A stretch of DNA of 64,000 nucleotides from positions 974,377 through 1,038,376 of the forward strand of contig BCIV01000006.1 in assembly GCA_001600055.1 (NCBI GenBank), given 5' to 3'. This stretch comes from Filobasidium wieringae. Taxonomy: Eukaryota > Basidiomycota > Tremellomycetes > Filobasidiales > Filobasidiaceae. Below the pieces are notes generated by a model that was given only the letters and a program-made list of their open reading frames with translations, made no database searches and was not told where the DNA came from. This document shows positions 45,183-55,753 of the stretch, piece after piece. The translations under genes were made by a program, and so were the position numbers. The stretch's first letter is position 1; the number at the start of each line of letters is the position of its first letter.

Positions 45183-47591
45183 ATGCATGTCCGAGTGCAA
45201 ACCCGATTGTTCAACCCCTTAGCGACGCACAGACAGACGGTCGTGGCAGCGACTCGAGATCGAGCCCATCGTCGACTTTACCATTTCGCTTTGAACGATG
45301 AATCGCCGTCACACCCAAATGGGGCCCGACGGATGGCAAGATTGGTAAGTCAGCGTTTCTTGGCGCACTGGAGGTTTGAACCAATATGAGTTGCGTGTGC
45401 GTCAGGGAGTTGCGTTCACATTTGGCTCAATATTTTGTTTCTATCTGGCTCGGGACCGAATACACCTAGAGGCCGAACGATTGCAGAAAACAGATGATCG
45501 ACCAATCATCTCGCTGTCCGAAGTCGAGAAACACAATAAGTCTGACGATCTATGGGTGATAATTGACGGGAGAGTTTGGGATATGACAGAAGTGAGCAGA
45601 CTGGTGCCTTGCATCTGTTGAAACCGTGTCTTGATCAGTGTTGAATAGTTCATTGAAGATCATCCAGGAGGAAAAGCGCCCTTACTGCGGGTGGCAGGGA
45701 AAGATGCGACTCGTATATTCCAAGCTTTACATCCTCCAGGCACTCTTGAATCCGGTATCAGCCCGGAGAAGATGGTCGGCCTGGTGGACCAATCGACCGT
45801 TCCGGTGGCTGAGACGCCGGCTGCGATGCAAGAAGGCACCAAGGGCAAAAAAACCCCTCTAAGTAGCATTATCGGTCTACCCGATTTTGAGGTGGGCGAT
45901 AGACAATGAAACGGACTTGTACGACATGACTGGGCTGATTCGTAGTCTACAGCCTGCGGCCGAACAATCGCTCAACGACAAAGCCTGGTCATATTATTCT
46001 GCAGGCGCAACCGATCAACTCAGTCAGCGCCTTGTGTCCTAGATAGGACGTATCACCTGTCTGACTTACAGTCTTCTCTCAGCTTTGGCTCTAAACAAGT
46101 CGGCATACAACTCGATTTTGTTCAGGCCACACGTGATGGTTGACGTCGATACAGTCGATACTCGAACAGAGTTTCTAGGACACCCCACATCGCTTCCTAT
46201 ATTTATAGCCCCAGCAGGGATGGCGAAGCTCAGGTGAATATCCCTCTTGACATCATTCGTATGGATAGTCTCATACCATGCTCCACTTGAAAGTCATCCG
46301 GATGGAGAGGCCGTGTTCGCCAAAGCAGCTGGAGAGAATGACGTTGTACAATTTGTACGTTGAGTCGATCTGAACCCATCTCCAGAGCTAATCGACTCGA
46401 TCCATAGATATCTACTAATGCATCTGCTGGACTCAGCGAAATTGTTCAAGCACGAGCCCAGGATGATCAAACTTTCTTCATGCAGCTATATGTGGATCGA
46501 AAGCGGGAAAAATCCGAAGCCCTCATGCGGAAAATAGAGGACCTCGGTCATCTGAAAGCCATATTTGTGACTGTTGATGCAGCCGCACCCGGTAAACGTG
46601 AGGCTGATGAAAGGGGAAAGGCCCAGATCGAGGTGGTAAGCCCAACCTGTATATCGCTATCCGAGGTGAAACGAGTTGAACATCGACTGTTTCATACAAG
46701 GCCTCTGGTATATCGGGCGGCAAGATCCAGTCTGACAGTAAAGGTGGTGGTATTGGTCGCTCTGTTGGCGGCTTCATCGACCCCAAGCTGAACTGGTCGG
46801 ATATCGGCTGGCTACGTCAACACACCACCCTACCTATCGGTCTCAAGGGGATCCAGACTGTCGAGGTAAAATTACAATACCGCAGAGAAACACCTTGAAC
46901 GTAGCTAAAAGCGTTCTTATCTTAGGATGCCAAGCGAGCCTACGATATGGATTGTGAGGCTATCTATCTGAGTAATCATGGAGGACGAGCGCTGGATGGG
47001 TATGTAGCGCTACATTGAGCAGATACGAACGTCGTCTCATCGGAAATCCCGATTGTCCAATAGCTCTCCTCCAGCATTGTACACTCTTCTTGAAATCAAC
47101 AAGTTTTACCCTGAAATCATCGCTAGTAAGAGGTGTGAGGTATATATTGACGGAGGGATTCGTCGGGGAACCGACGTTGTCAAGGCTTTATGTCTGGGAG
47201 CTCGAGGAGTAGGAATGGGCAGGCCTTTCATGTATGCCCTGACTTACGGAGAGGATGGTGTTAATCATGCGATCGGGAGTGAGTGCCAATCTGATCTACA
47301 AAGAGTCAAATGGCCGAAAGCTGACGGTGAAGGATGAACCTTGACTATCTCAGTCATACGGGATGAGATAGAGACGACGATGCGACTGCTGGGGGTGACC
47401 AAGCTCTCTCAGCTGGGAACACACTTAGTGAGATCATGATCTAAAACTGGTATCTAAACCCCTTGGTAACAATTTCACATTGGTTCCTTCCGTTACAGCT
47501 GAACACCAAAGCTATAGATCCGCTGCTGAATGACAAACCTTCAAACGGCCTGGATGAAGTCGATAGCGGGACGACGCGCCACTCTCATTGA
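45183..47591 (+). CDS. CYB2: Flavocytochrome b2, L-lactate:cytochrome c dehydrogenase
   Basis: Mitochondrial intermembrane-space enzyme that oxidises L-lactate (or another L-2-hydroxy acid). An Arg-rich presequence ([12 protein letters not shown]) and a hydrophobic sorting span ([18 protein letters not shown]) start the protein. The heme b5 domain has [14 protein letters not shown] and [13 protein letters not shown]. The FMN domain shows [61 protein letters not shown] (catalytic His) and [16 protein letters not shown]. All exons join in frame; the one ending PDFE joins [12 protein letters not shown] through an AG at CTACAG. No lesion is seen. Confidence 0.92.
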
Positions 47592-48404
47592 TCCAACAAG
47601 AATGGATAATGCAAAGGAGTAACGATCTGAGTGGGCACCAAAAAATCCATCGACGCAAGTAGACACATGTCTGTCTTCTTTGTATTATTTTAAATTTGTA
47701 GTTCCAAGTGTCTTGAATCTGACGATGCGATCCCGCGGCTTCCGTACAACAAATCCCTTTATCTATCTGTCAACATTATCACCGGAGCTTAACAGAACTC
47801 CCTTCTACATTTGTGCGCTATACAGTAGACATTTGCCAAAGAGCCGTGGACAGAGGCAACTCGACAGCACGCCGAGCAGATAGTGAACCCGTTGTACTCA
47901 ACTCAAACTACTCGTGAATTACTGTATCACAAACAGCAATCGTCATTATGCGGTACATATACGCTTTGAGCTCTTGGACCAGAACACACTCAACATGACC
48001 CCTGTTCGACAAATAGGGGTTAAGACAAGGTTTCTGGCAGTATAGAATGCCTAGTGACATTGTCAAGACCGATCCGACCTGCCGAACGGGCAGAGTCGGC
48101 AATACAGGGCGACGCAGAAAGTCCGAATCGCTTGGGTTTACCGAAGAAGAAAGCGATATGAGACACCATTGCCTCATACGATGTGCGTGAGGTCTCGACG
48201 TTCAAAACTCATGTCAATGTCGAACATTTCGAAATGAAATACCCATCAATATGTCCTGTTTTGCTTCGAGTTTTGACCGATACAACGCTTCTTGGTCTTG
48301 AGAAGTACCAAGTCCTTATCTTCGATATGCAACGCTCATCCTGGCAGGAGCATACGCTGTATGTTAGCAAAGCTACGAAGTCTGCGCGTACGGTTAGAAT
48401 GGAA
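47592..48404. other. Long intergenic region, no supported gene
   Basis: About 800 bp between convergent genes. Short frames only, none recognisable. Confidence 0.4.
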
Positions 48405-49471
48405 TCACTTACTACCCATCCAACCCCCATCAATGGTCAGACATTCACCATTAACGTAATCACTTGCTCGACTGGCTAAGTAAACGACCGCACCTGGAGA
48501 TCGTCAGTTGTAGCGCGTAAACAACGGTGCATAATCGTTAGATCGAAGAAAGAGTGGATTTGCGGTCAGATCTCATCTTATGTACCGCAACCAGCGCTTA
48601 CCTTCGAAATCACCTGGTCTTCCCCATCTTCCCGCAGGAATCCTTTCCATAATCTGTCTTGATCTGGTCGGATTTGCTATCAAAGCAGTATTCATCTCCG
48701 TCTCGATATACCCCGGGGCGATGGAGTTGACTTTGACGCCCCGCGATGCCCACTCGTTTGACAGAGCTTTCCCGAGCCCTAGCACTCCGTGCTTGGCTGC
48801 AGTGTAAGCTGGTACAGTCAAGCCGCCTGTCGATGAGAGTAGAGGTAGGTAATGTAGATTTCCGAGAGGAAGATAGATCTATAAGATGTCGACCCACCTT
48901 GGAAGGAAACCAAACTTGCGATGTTTATGATCGAGCCTTTTCCTCGACCTTGCCAATTGTCGCTTTCGCCGGATCCCCCTCGAGAACTCAACATGTGTCT
49001 TCCAGCATCGCGAGAGATGGTCCAAACGGTGTTCAGGTTGACTTGAAGCACTTCATCCCAATCCGCGTCGGGGAAATGCTCCGCTGGCGTTCGCCTTTGA
49101 ATCCCACCACCTGGATCATTGACGAGGTCAGCTGGATATTGCTATGCACAACGGCAGACTATGGATGGATTACAGTTAACGACAATGTCCAGCTCATAAC
49201 CGAGGCCGATCACCCGGTCGATCAACCCTTTGACGGCTGTCGTATCCGCCAGATCGCAGACCACGATCTCGACCTTGCGACCTAGAGCTCTGATACTGTT
49301 GGCAGTCTCTTGGTTCTCGGTGGATCGTTGCACCAACACCATATCTGCGCCGGCCTGAGCCAGAGCGAGTGCGATGTTGGCACCTATCCCTCGAGTCGCG
49401 CCTGTGCACAAAGCGGTACGTCCTTGCAGGGAGAACAATGAGGAAAGGTAATCAGCCGGAATGGAGGTCAT
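48405..49471 (-). CDS. Short-chain dehydrogenase/reductase (KduD-like)
   Basis: NAD(P)-dependent oxidoreductase of the 2-deoxy-D-gluconate/gluconate dehydrogenase-like SDR group. [16 protein letters not shown] (cofactor loop), [20 protein letters not shown] (KduD-like), [14 protein letters not shown], catalytic [10 protein letters not shown] (YxxxK) and [14 protein letters not shown] are present. It ends [11 protein letters not shown]. Introns of 55-75 nt join in frame at NC|GGIQ, QG|GLTVP and FE|GAVVY. Intact. It could oxidise a hexose or sugar acid of the neighbouring pathway. Divergent from the dehydratase gene. Confidence 0.87.
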
Positions 49472-49774
49472 GGTCACTATGTTCAGAGGTCCTTCTAATG
49501 ATGGGTTGTACGGATGCGAATCGGATGCTCCAGTAAGCTGTTTATCTATTCAGCGGCGGTGCATTGTCGGATTGCGGATACAAAGATCTTGTCCCGTGTT
49601 TAGCCGTGTTTCCCGCGGGGATCCCGAGCGAGCGCTTAGAGGTATCGGTCGGCAGTCATCATGCCGAGTTCCGGTGTGATGATCTGCCTTATAAGGTCAG
49701 AGACAGGTAGACAGTTCGAGCGTGCATGTCAGCTCTTCCCAACCAGCAGAGCACTCCAAATCTAACCTCGATCC
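49472..49774. promoter_or_regulatory. Divergent promoter, SDR / galactonate dehydratase
   Basis: 303 bp shared promoter region. Contains two direct copies of CCGTGTTT (49594-49601 and 49604-49611) exactly 10 bp apart, next to CGGATTGCGGAT (about 49568-49579) and CCCGCGGGG. This kind of spaced CCG/CGG arrangement could bind the cluster's Zn2Cys6 regulator. Confidence 0.4.
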
Positions 49775-51492
49775 ATGTCGACTCTACTTACCGAACAGAC
49801 CGTCGCTGCGTCTACGCACAAGGGTCCTACCACCACAGTCTACGAGAAGGGACTCCAAGTGGGAAGCGACATTAATGTGATCACCAAGATCGAGACGTTT
49901 AGAGTCAGGCCTCGATGGTTGTTTGTCCGGGTCGAGACCTCGAAAGTAAGCAGGTGTAAGGTCTAACCGGCTTGACACGTGTTAACCAATCATTCGTTTG
50001 TAGGGCATCACGGGCTGGGGAGAAGCCACGTTGGAAGGCCACTCTGAGGCCGTCGAAGGTGCTTTTGTCGACTTTCGAGAGCGTTTCATCGGTTGGGATG
50101 CGGCCAACATCGAAGACATCTACCAATCTGCATATCGTCATCGATTCTACCGTGGGGGCGAAGTTCTGATGAGTGCTATCTCCGGTCTCGACATTGCTCT
50201 GTGGGATATCAAGGGGAAGACGCTGGGAGTACCGGTTTGGGAACTGTTGGGCGGAAAAGTGTCAGTCCACGATATCCCTTTCTAGGGTCACATTACTGAT
50301 CCTCGAGTTGTAGTCGGGAAAGAGCAAATGTGTACGGATGGATTGGCGGGGATCGACCCTCTGATGTCCTTGAGCAAGCAAAGGCTAGAAAGGAACAGGG
50401 ATTTACCGCTGTCAAGATGAACGCTGTAGAATCAGTAAGACCAGGTCGTTTCCCCGACTAGAGGGTTGTCCACTGAATCTCGACTACCAGCTCGGCTGGT
50501 TGGACTCACCTCACGCGTTGGAAGCTACCGTTCAACGAGTCAAAGATGTCAAATCCATCGGACTGGATGTCGGCCTGTGAGTCGGCGTCGATTCCTTCCA
50601 CTCGGACTACAATCTCATTGCTCTTGTTCGCTCAGTGATTTCCACGGACGTGTACACAAAACCCTCGCTAAGTAGTTAGCAAAGGCACTCGAGCCTCATC
50701 AACCTCTCTTCATCGAAGAACCCTTGCTTCCTGGGCAGGTCCCCGAGATGGAGAAGCTGTACCAGAAGACTAGCATTCCGATCGCGGTATGCTCAATATC
50801 GTTTTACAGGTTGTCGGTCGCCATCACTAACTTGAGCCATGGACACAGCTCGGAGAAAGGCTCTTCACTCGTCAAGACTGCCGACCGTATTTTGAAGCCG
50901 GATGTATCGATATCATCCAGCCAGACATCTCGCACGCTGGCGGAATCTCTGAAACACGGAGGATAGCCAACATGGCGGAGACTTATGATATTGGGGTCGC
51001 ACCTCATTGTCCTCTAGGTAGGCGATCTTTCGAAGCCGCTGATCTGACCCCGACGCTAAGTCCAATCGCTACACAGGACCAATCGCCTTCGCCGCGTCGC
51101 TCCAGATCGCCTTCTCTACTCCCAACTTTTTGATCTGCGAGATGAGTTGGAAGGTGAGCAAGCGTTTTGCGACCGAACACTGCGGCGCAACTGATTCTTC
51201 TCGGCTCCCGTTGTAGATGCATTATAACGCTGGAGATTTCGACCTCTTTACGTATCTCAAGAACCCAGAAGTGTTCGACGTCAAGAATGGTGCAGTAGAA
51301 CTGCTGACTGGTGCAGGGCTAGGTATCGAATTGGACGAAGAGTTAATCCGAAAGAACGCAGAGGAGAACGCTGATTTCAGCTGGAGAAACCCGACTTGTA
51401 AGTTGAACGAAGCCCTCGTGGTTCTGTGACTAGTGCTCATAACATACATCACTGTAGGGAGGGGACCTGACGGTGGTTTGAGGGAATGGTAG
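49775..51492 (+). pseudogene. D-galactonate dehydratase (DgoD-like, enolase superfamily) with an in-frame TAG
   Basis: Would convert D-galactonate to 2-keto-3-deoxy-galactonate. The family match is close: [116 protein letters not shown], and a tail ending WRNPTWRGPDGG. Metal ligands (Asp, Glu, Glu) and the HAGG/APHCPLGP blocks are kept. All introns splice in frame, but after HKTLAK the codon at 50673-50675 is TAG before LAKALEPHQPLFIEEP, where E. coli DgoD has Val. No intron can remove it. Either a recent pseudogene, read-through, or a sequence error. Confidence 0.82.
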
Positions 51493-51840
51493 CAGGCGTA
51501 GAGTTCTGGAAGCATTGTTTTGTCGCGTTTAGAATGTTGGAAATCAAGAATCAATGTCTCATTGTCGTTTACTGTCCATCGGTTGGGAGACACTGTCTGA
51601 GTAGTACGGAGGCTGTGCCAGATGTCCTTAGGCCTTTCGATACTGTGTTACCGAGACGTCGACCGGGCATGTTGACCGGTAGCGTCCCAAAGCTCATTCT
51701 ATACGCGCTTATCCAGCGTCGTCTATCTGTCTTGAGCTTAGCAAGACGTCATCTTAAAAGACATACGATCTGTGTGAATCGACTGACGAGAACCGGCGCA
51801 ATTAGTTACTTGTTCACCAGTCATTTGACATCTATTACTC
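51493..51840. other. Intergenic, dehydratase 3' end to kinase 5' end
   Basis: No gene supported. Some of this may be lost 5' coding sequence of the kinase pseudogene. Confidence 0.35.
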
Positions 51841-53922
51841 ATGGACAAGTATATCGTCAATGACCCTCGACTGCTGGCGTTGGAAGCATGTCTCGGTCTT
51901 GCCCAGACACATCCCAACATCCCAACCTTGTCGTCGGCGAGGAACATCGAATAGTTGCGCGACACCATGATCAGGTCGGTCTCCTCTCAGGAATGAGGTT
52001 CCGTTCACGAACCTTCGTTTGGGGGAATGGTTGGAGAGGGCCTCTTATCGACTGCAGTCGCCGGTAACATCTTTGCCAGTCCCAATGTCAACCAGATCAG
52101 ACGGGGTATTCAGCTCGCAGTGCGGGGTAAAGGGGTCACGTTTTACATTTCGGTCTAGCGAAAGAGCAGGTCTCGGTTTCCTATCCCAATATTGCAACCC
52201 GCTTGCTCTTGGTGGGTGATGATGTCGCGGTTACCAGGTCGCAAGGAAGCGACACCAGACGACGGGGTCTGGCTGGTACCACTCTAGTACTCAAAGTGGC
52301 TGGAGCGGCCACAGCTGAAGGAGCAACCCTGGAAAGAGCGTTCCAGATCGCATCTTTAGTGGCGGATCGTACTGGCACCATAGGTAGTGGATTGGGGCAC
52401 TGCAGTTTACCTGGATCTCAGAAAGTTGATGAAAAGAGTCATCTGCGTAACGACGAGATCGAAAAGGCATGGGCAAGTGTTGCCCAATACGTTTGTCGAC
52501 CCCACTGAATGCTACTCAACCTACAATCGCTTACAAACACTCACAACGAGCTTGGAGTCAAGACGGTGGAACTACCGAAAACAGCTGGATTGATCCGTCT
52601 CATACTGGACTACATCATCAACACTAACGACCCCGAACGCTCGTTCGTTCCATTCAAAAATGACGCATTTGATACCGTCATTGTCATCGTCAACAATTTA
52701 GGCGGAAGGGGCGGGCTGGAGCTATATGCTATCGCTGGAGAGACTTTGCCTGCTAACGAGGAGCGATCTATCAAGGTGGCACGAGTAGGGGTCGGAAGAT
52801 ACATGGTCAGTTGCAGTAGTTCCCATAGCCTGGACAAACTTCGCAACTGGTTCGTTGTAGACATCTATCAACTTGCCTGGATTCTTCATCAGTCTCCTAC
52901 TACTACCGGTCGACTCGGACAATGTGTCTCCATCTGAAATCTTGGCATTACTGGATGCACCGACAGACGCGCCAGGCTGGGTTCCCCTAAATGAACCTCG
53001 ACCGGTATCTTCTCTCGTGATCTCGGGTGGGCAGACAAAGAAGCTGGAAGAGTTGGAGACTACCAGATCTCACCTAGCATGTGAGTGATCTTGACTGAAG
53101 TAAATTGTCAAAAACGAAGCTCATCTTATGTCGCTACTTATCAGTCGATTATGAGACATTCGCGCGTGTTTTAAAATCTGCCTTCGAACGTATCATACAA
53201 GCCGAGCCTGATATCACAAGATTTGATACTATCGCTGGTGATGGAGACTGTGGTACTTGGTAAATTTCATCGTTGGAACGTGCGCTTCAAAATCCTGACA
53301 TATACATCATAACAGTCTTGAAGCAGGAGCCAAAGGTGAGGACAGGCGTGACCGATGTGTTGTTCGTAACTAACCATTTCCGTGCATAGAAATTATCACG
53401 GCTTTGAACGAGAACCGCATTAGTAAAATTGATTTGATTTCGGCCATCGGTACGCTCGCCGAACGAATAAGTGGAGCGTGCGGTTATGAGCGCTCAGGCT
53501 GAACTCAAAATGCATAGATCGAAGTGGCTATGGATGGAACATCGGGAGCGTTGTATAGTATTTGGATGAACTCTCTAGCTTGAGGTCTTCATGGCGTCGA
53601 GACTGTCGATGCAGAGACCTGGGCTGCCGTTCTGTCACACGCATTAACTAGCCTGTGTGCATACACCAACGCAAGACCCCCATCTCGAATCTTGATGGAC
53701 CCGTTGTTCGCGTTCACCGAATCGTACCAGGAGGATCAACAGTTATGCAAAGCCGTTCAGGCTGCACACAAAGCTGCAGAGAATAATCGTAACATCCAGG
53801 CAAAGGCGGGTCGTGCTGCCTATGTCGAGCAAAACCAGTTGAATGATGCCAATGTGCCTGATCCTGGAGCCTACGGGGTGGTTGAGATTTTAAAAGGTAT
53901 ACAAGGATCGTTGGAATTGTAA
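51841..53922 (+). pseudogene. Dihydroxyacetone kinase (DhaK-DhaL) with several disabling lesions
   Basis: Would phosphorylate dihydroxyacetone or glyceraldehyde with ATP. The N-terminal DhaK part (MDKYIVNDPRLLALEACLGL, HEPSFGGMVGEGLLS, AVAGNIFASPNVNQIRRGI, LLLVGDDVAVTRSQG, VNNLGG) and the DhaL part (FDTIAGDGDCGT, MDGTSGALYSIWMNSLA, ARPPSRILMDPL, PGAYGVVEIL) are clear. Lesions: an 8-bp tandem duplication (51910-51925) shifts the frame; an insertion near 51990-52000 sits in the SGGGSGHEP loop; DNA for the KNYTGD-type segment is missing around 52140, with another shift; the EIGMG region near 52460 is off by one; and TGA at 53581-53583 interrupts DhaL. Later introns still splice in frame, so decay looks recent. 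Confidence 0.85.
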
Positions 53923-54130
53923 TATTCTGGGACATGTAAAGCATCGAAATGAAACGAGTGATATCGAATAGACATGCGCTGTGGATTCATTATGTTGATA
54001 GGTACCGTGCAGTTCAAATGAAGCGCCTGCATTCTTGTTCACTCGGGAAGCACAAGTCGTCGAATCAGATATGGTGTATATAGTCATGTACAAGGTCGGT
54101 GATGTACAAAGTTTTGTTTGAAGACCATTT

Positions 54131-55380
54131 TCAAAGCGATTGCTCAAACTCCCAAGCACCCTTAAGTTGATCAACGATATTCACTGTAGCATCGGTCGAC
54201 CTGGGCAATGGTTTTCGGGGCACTCCTCCGAGACCCTTTTCAACATAAGTGTCGAGAGCCAACTTAGTTCCGGATATTCCGGCCTTGACGATCAACCAAT
54301 CGGCCGCTGCAACTCTCTGATGAAGATCCAAAGCGGTAGCCATTGTTGATGCGTCACCGGTTCGGAAAGCTTCGATTGTGGTGTCGTACAGCTTGACGAT
54401 CGTCTTCGGGATCAAGTTCCCTGTTGTCCCCGGAAAGCAGTTTAAATGGGATACGACTGAAGTATATTCTAAAGATTACAGGCTGCTCACCAGTACCAGT
54501 GATGGAACCCGTCATCTTGGCTGCCAAACAAGGAAAAAGGATATCACTAAAACCGGGAAGGACTTGGAAAGGAGCGTGTCGCGCGAGGTATTCTTTGCTT
54601 TGAGTATAGGCGGCGATTCGAGATCCTTTGCCGACGTTACCACAAGTCAGCTAGACATCGAGGGTCGTTGTCAGATTCACGTGATATGGAGAACGATCCG
54701 ACATCAAGCTCACCTTGACACCAAAACAGTTGGGATGCTCAGCCATTTCATTCAGAAAGTCGGAATCCAAATCGATTCCAGATGCAGCGCCTCTATCGTG
54801 ACGGGTCGCTCAGCTCGCAGGCAAACATTATCAACGGCGGAGTCCTTACGGAAAGTTGTAGATCATCACGGGCAAAACACTGTGGTCCAAGACCTCCACG
54901 AAAAAATCCTTGATAGCTTTCCTGTTGCTTCCCATGGCGAAAGCAAAGTAACCAGGACAGATGACGATCGAGTAATCTGCTCCTGCCTCTCTGGCTTGTT
55001 TGGCGAGATGAAGGGTGTGTCTGGCAGAACCTCCTCCAGTTCCAACTAGAAGAGGGACGTTGGTATGACTCGCAGCATCGAGTGCTTCTCTCGATGCTTT
55101 GATGACAGCTTGACGTTCGTGGTCCATCAGATGGGAAGCTAATGTGCACGTCAAAATCAGTTGAGGTGTCTCGATACGTGGGTGAGATCTGTTTCGACTT
55201 GCCTTCACCGTTGGTCCCAAGAAGCACGATTCCCATTCCAGCGTCAGCCAGGCGTACCACCTGCTTCTGGACGGCAGGGATATCGACTGTTTCGTCGTCC
55301 GTCATGGCGGTGATCAATGGGGTGTACACTCCATTGTTAAAAGGTCGCTCAGGCTTGGTGTAACCGTTTGTGGCAGGCAT
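54131..55380 (-). CDS. DHDPS/KDG-family aldolase (2-keto-3-deoxy sugar-acid aldolase)
   Basis: Class I aldolase of the dihydrodipicolinate-synthase fold, fungal branch close to 2-keto-3-deoxy-galactonate aldolase (GaaC/Lga1-like). It would split a 2-keto-3-deoxy-sugar acid into pyruvate and an aldehyde. NNGVYTPLITAMTDDETVD starts the barrel; VLLGTNGE, LLVGTGGGSARHT and MIYNFPGAASGIDLDSDFL follow. The Schiff-base Lys lies in FGVKLTCGNVGKGSRIA. All introns keep the frame (VK|LTCGN, TGT|GNLIPK). Ends WEFEQSL. Intact. Convergent with the kinase pseudogene, divergent from the regulator. Confidence 0.9.
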
Positions 55381-55753
55381 GGCGGTAATTTATATGGTGT
55401 CGATGCACGTCAGAGAAACGAGGAGAGCTACGGTAAAGCGAGGTAGAGAGACATGGCACGACAGGTGCGGTAGACACGACGGGGGATGCAACCTGGTTAA
55501 GTATGAAATAGCGAACCCGGACCGGATCACGCTTGGTCGCGGCTCGAGTCGGGATCGGGGCGTCGTGTATACAACTTCCGTCCGAGCGAGTGAGCTGGCC
55601 CTTCGACAGCCGAACCTCTTGTTTTGACCTCGATCGCAGGCTCGGTCTCGGTCTTGCCCCTGCTGCAATCGCTTTGCGACGTCGATCTGGAAGCTAGTAA
55701 CTCGCTCACAAGCCGAAGATTGCCTTGCCTTGGGTCGATCTCAACATCCAGCG
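55381..55753. promoter_or_regulatory. Divergent promoter, aldolase / Zn2Cys6 regulator
   Basis: 373 bp shared promoter region. Several CCG/CGG triplets cluster near 55515-55560, for example CCCGGACCGGATC and CGGCTCGAGTCGG. The second contains CGG-N7-CGG, a spaced arrangement of the sort used by Zn2Cys6 dimers. Autoregulation is possible but not shown. Confidence 0.35.
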
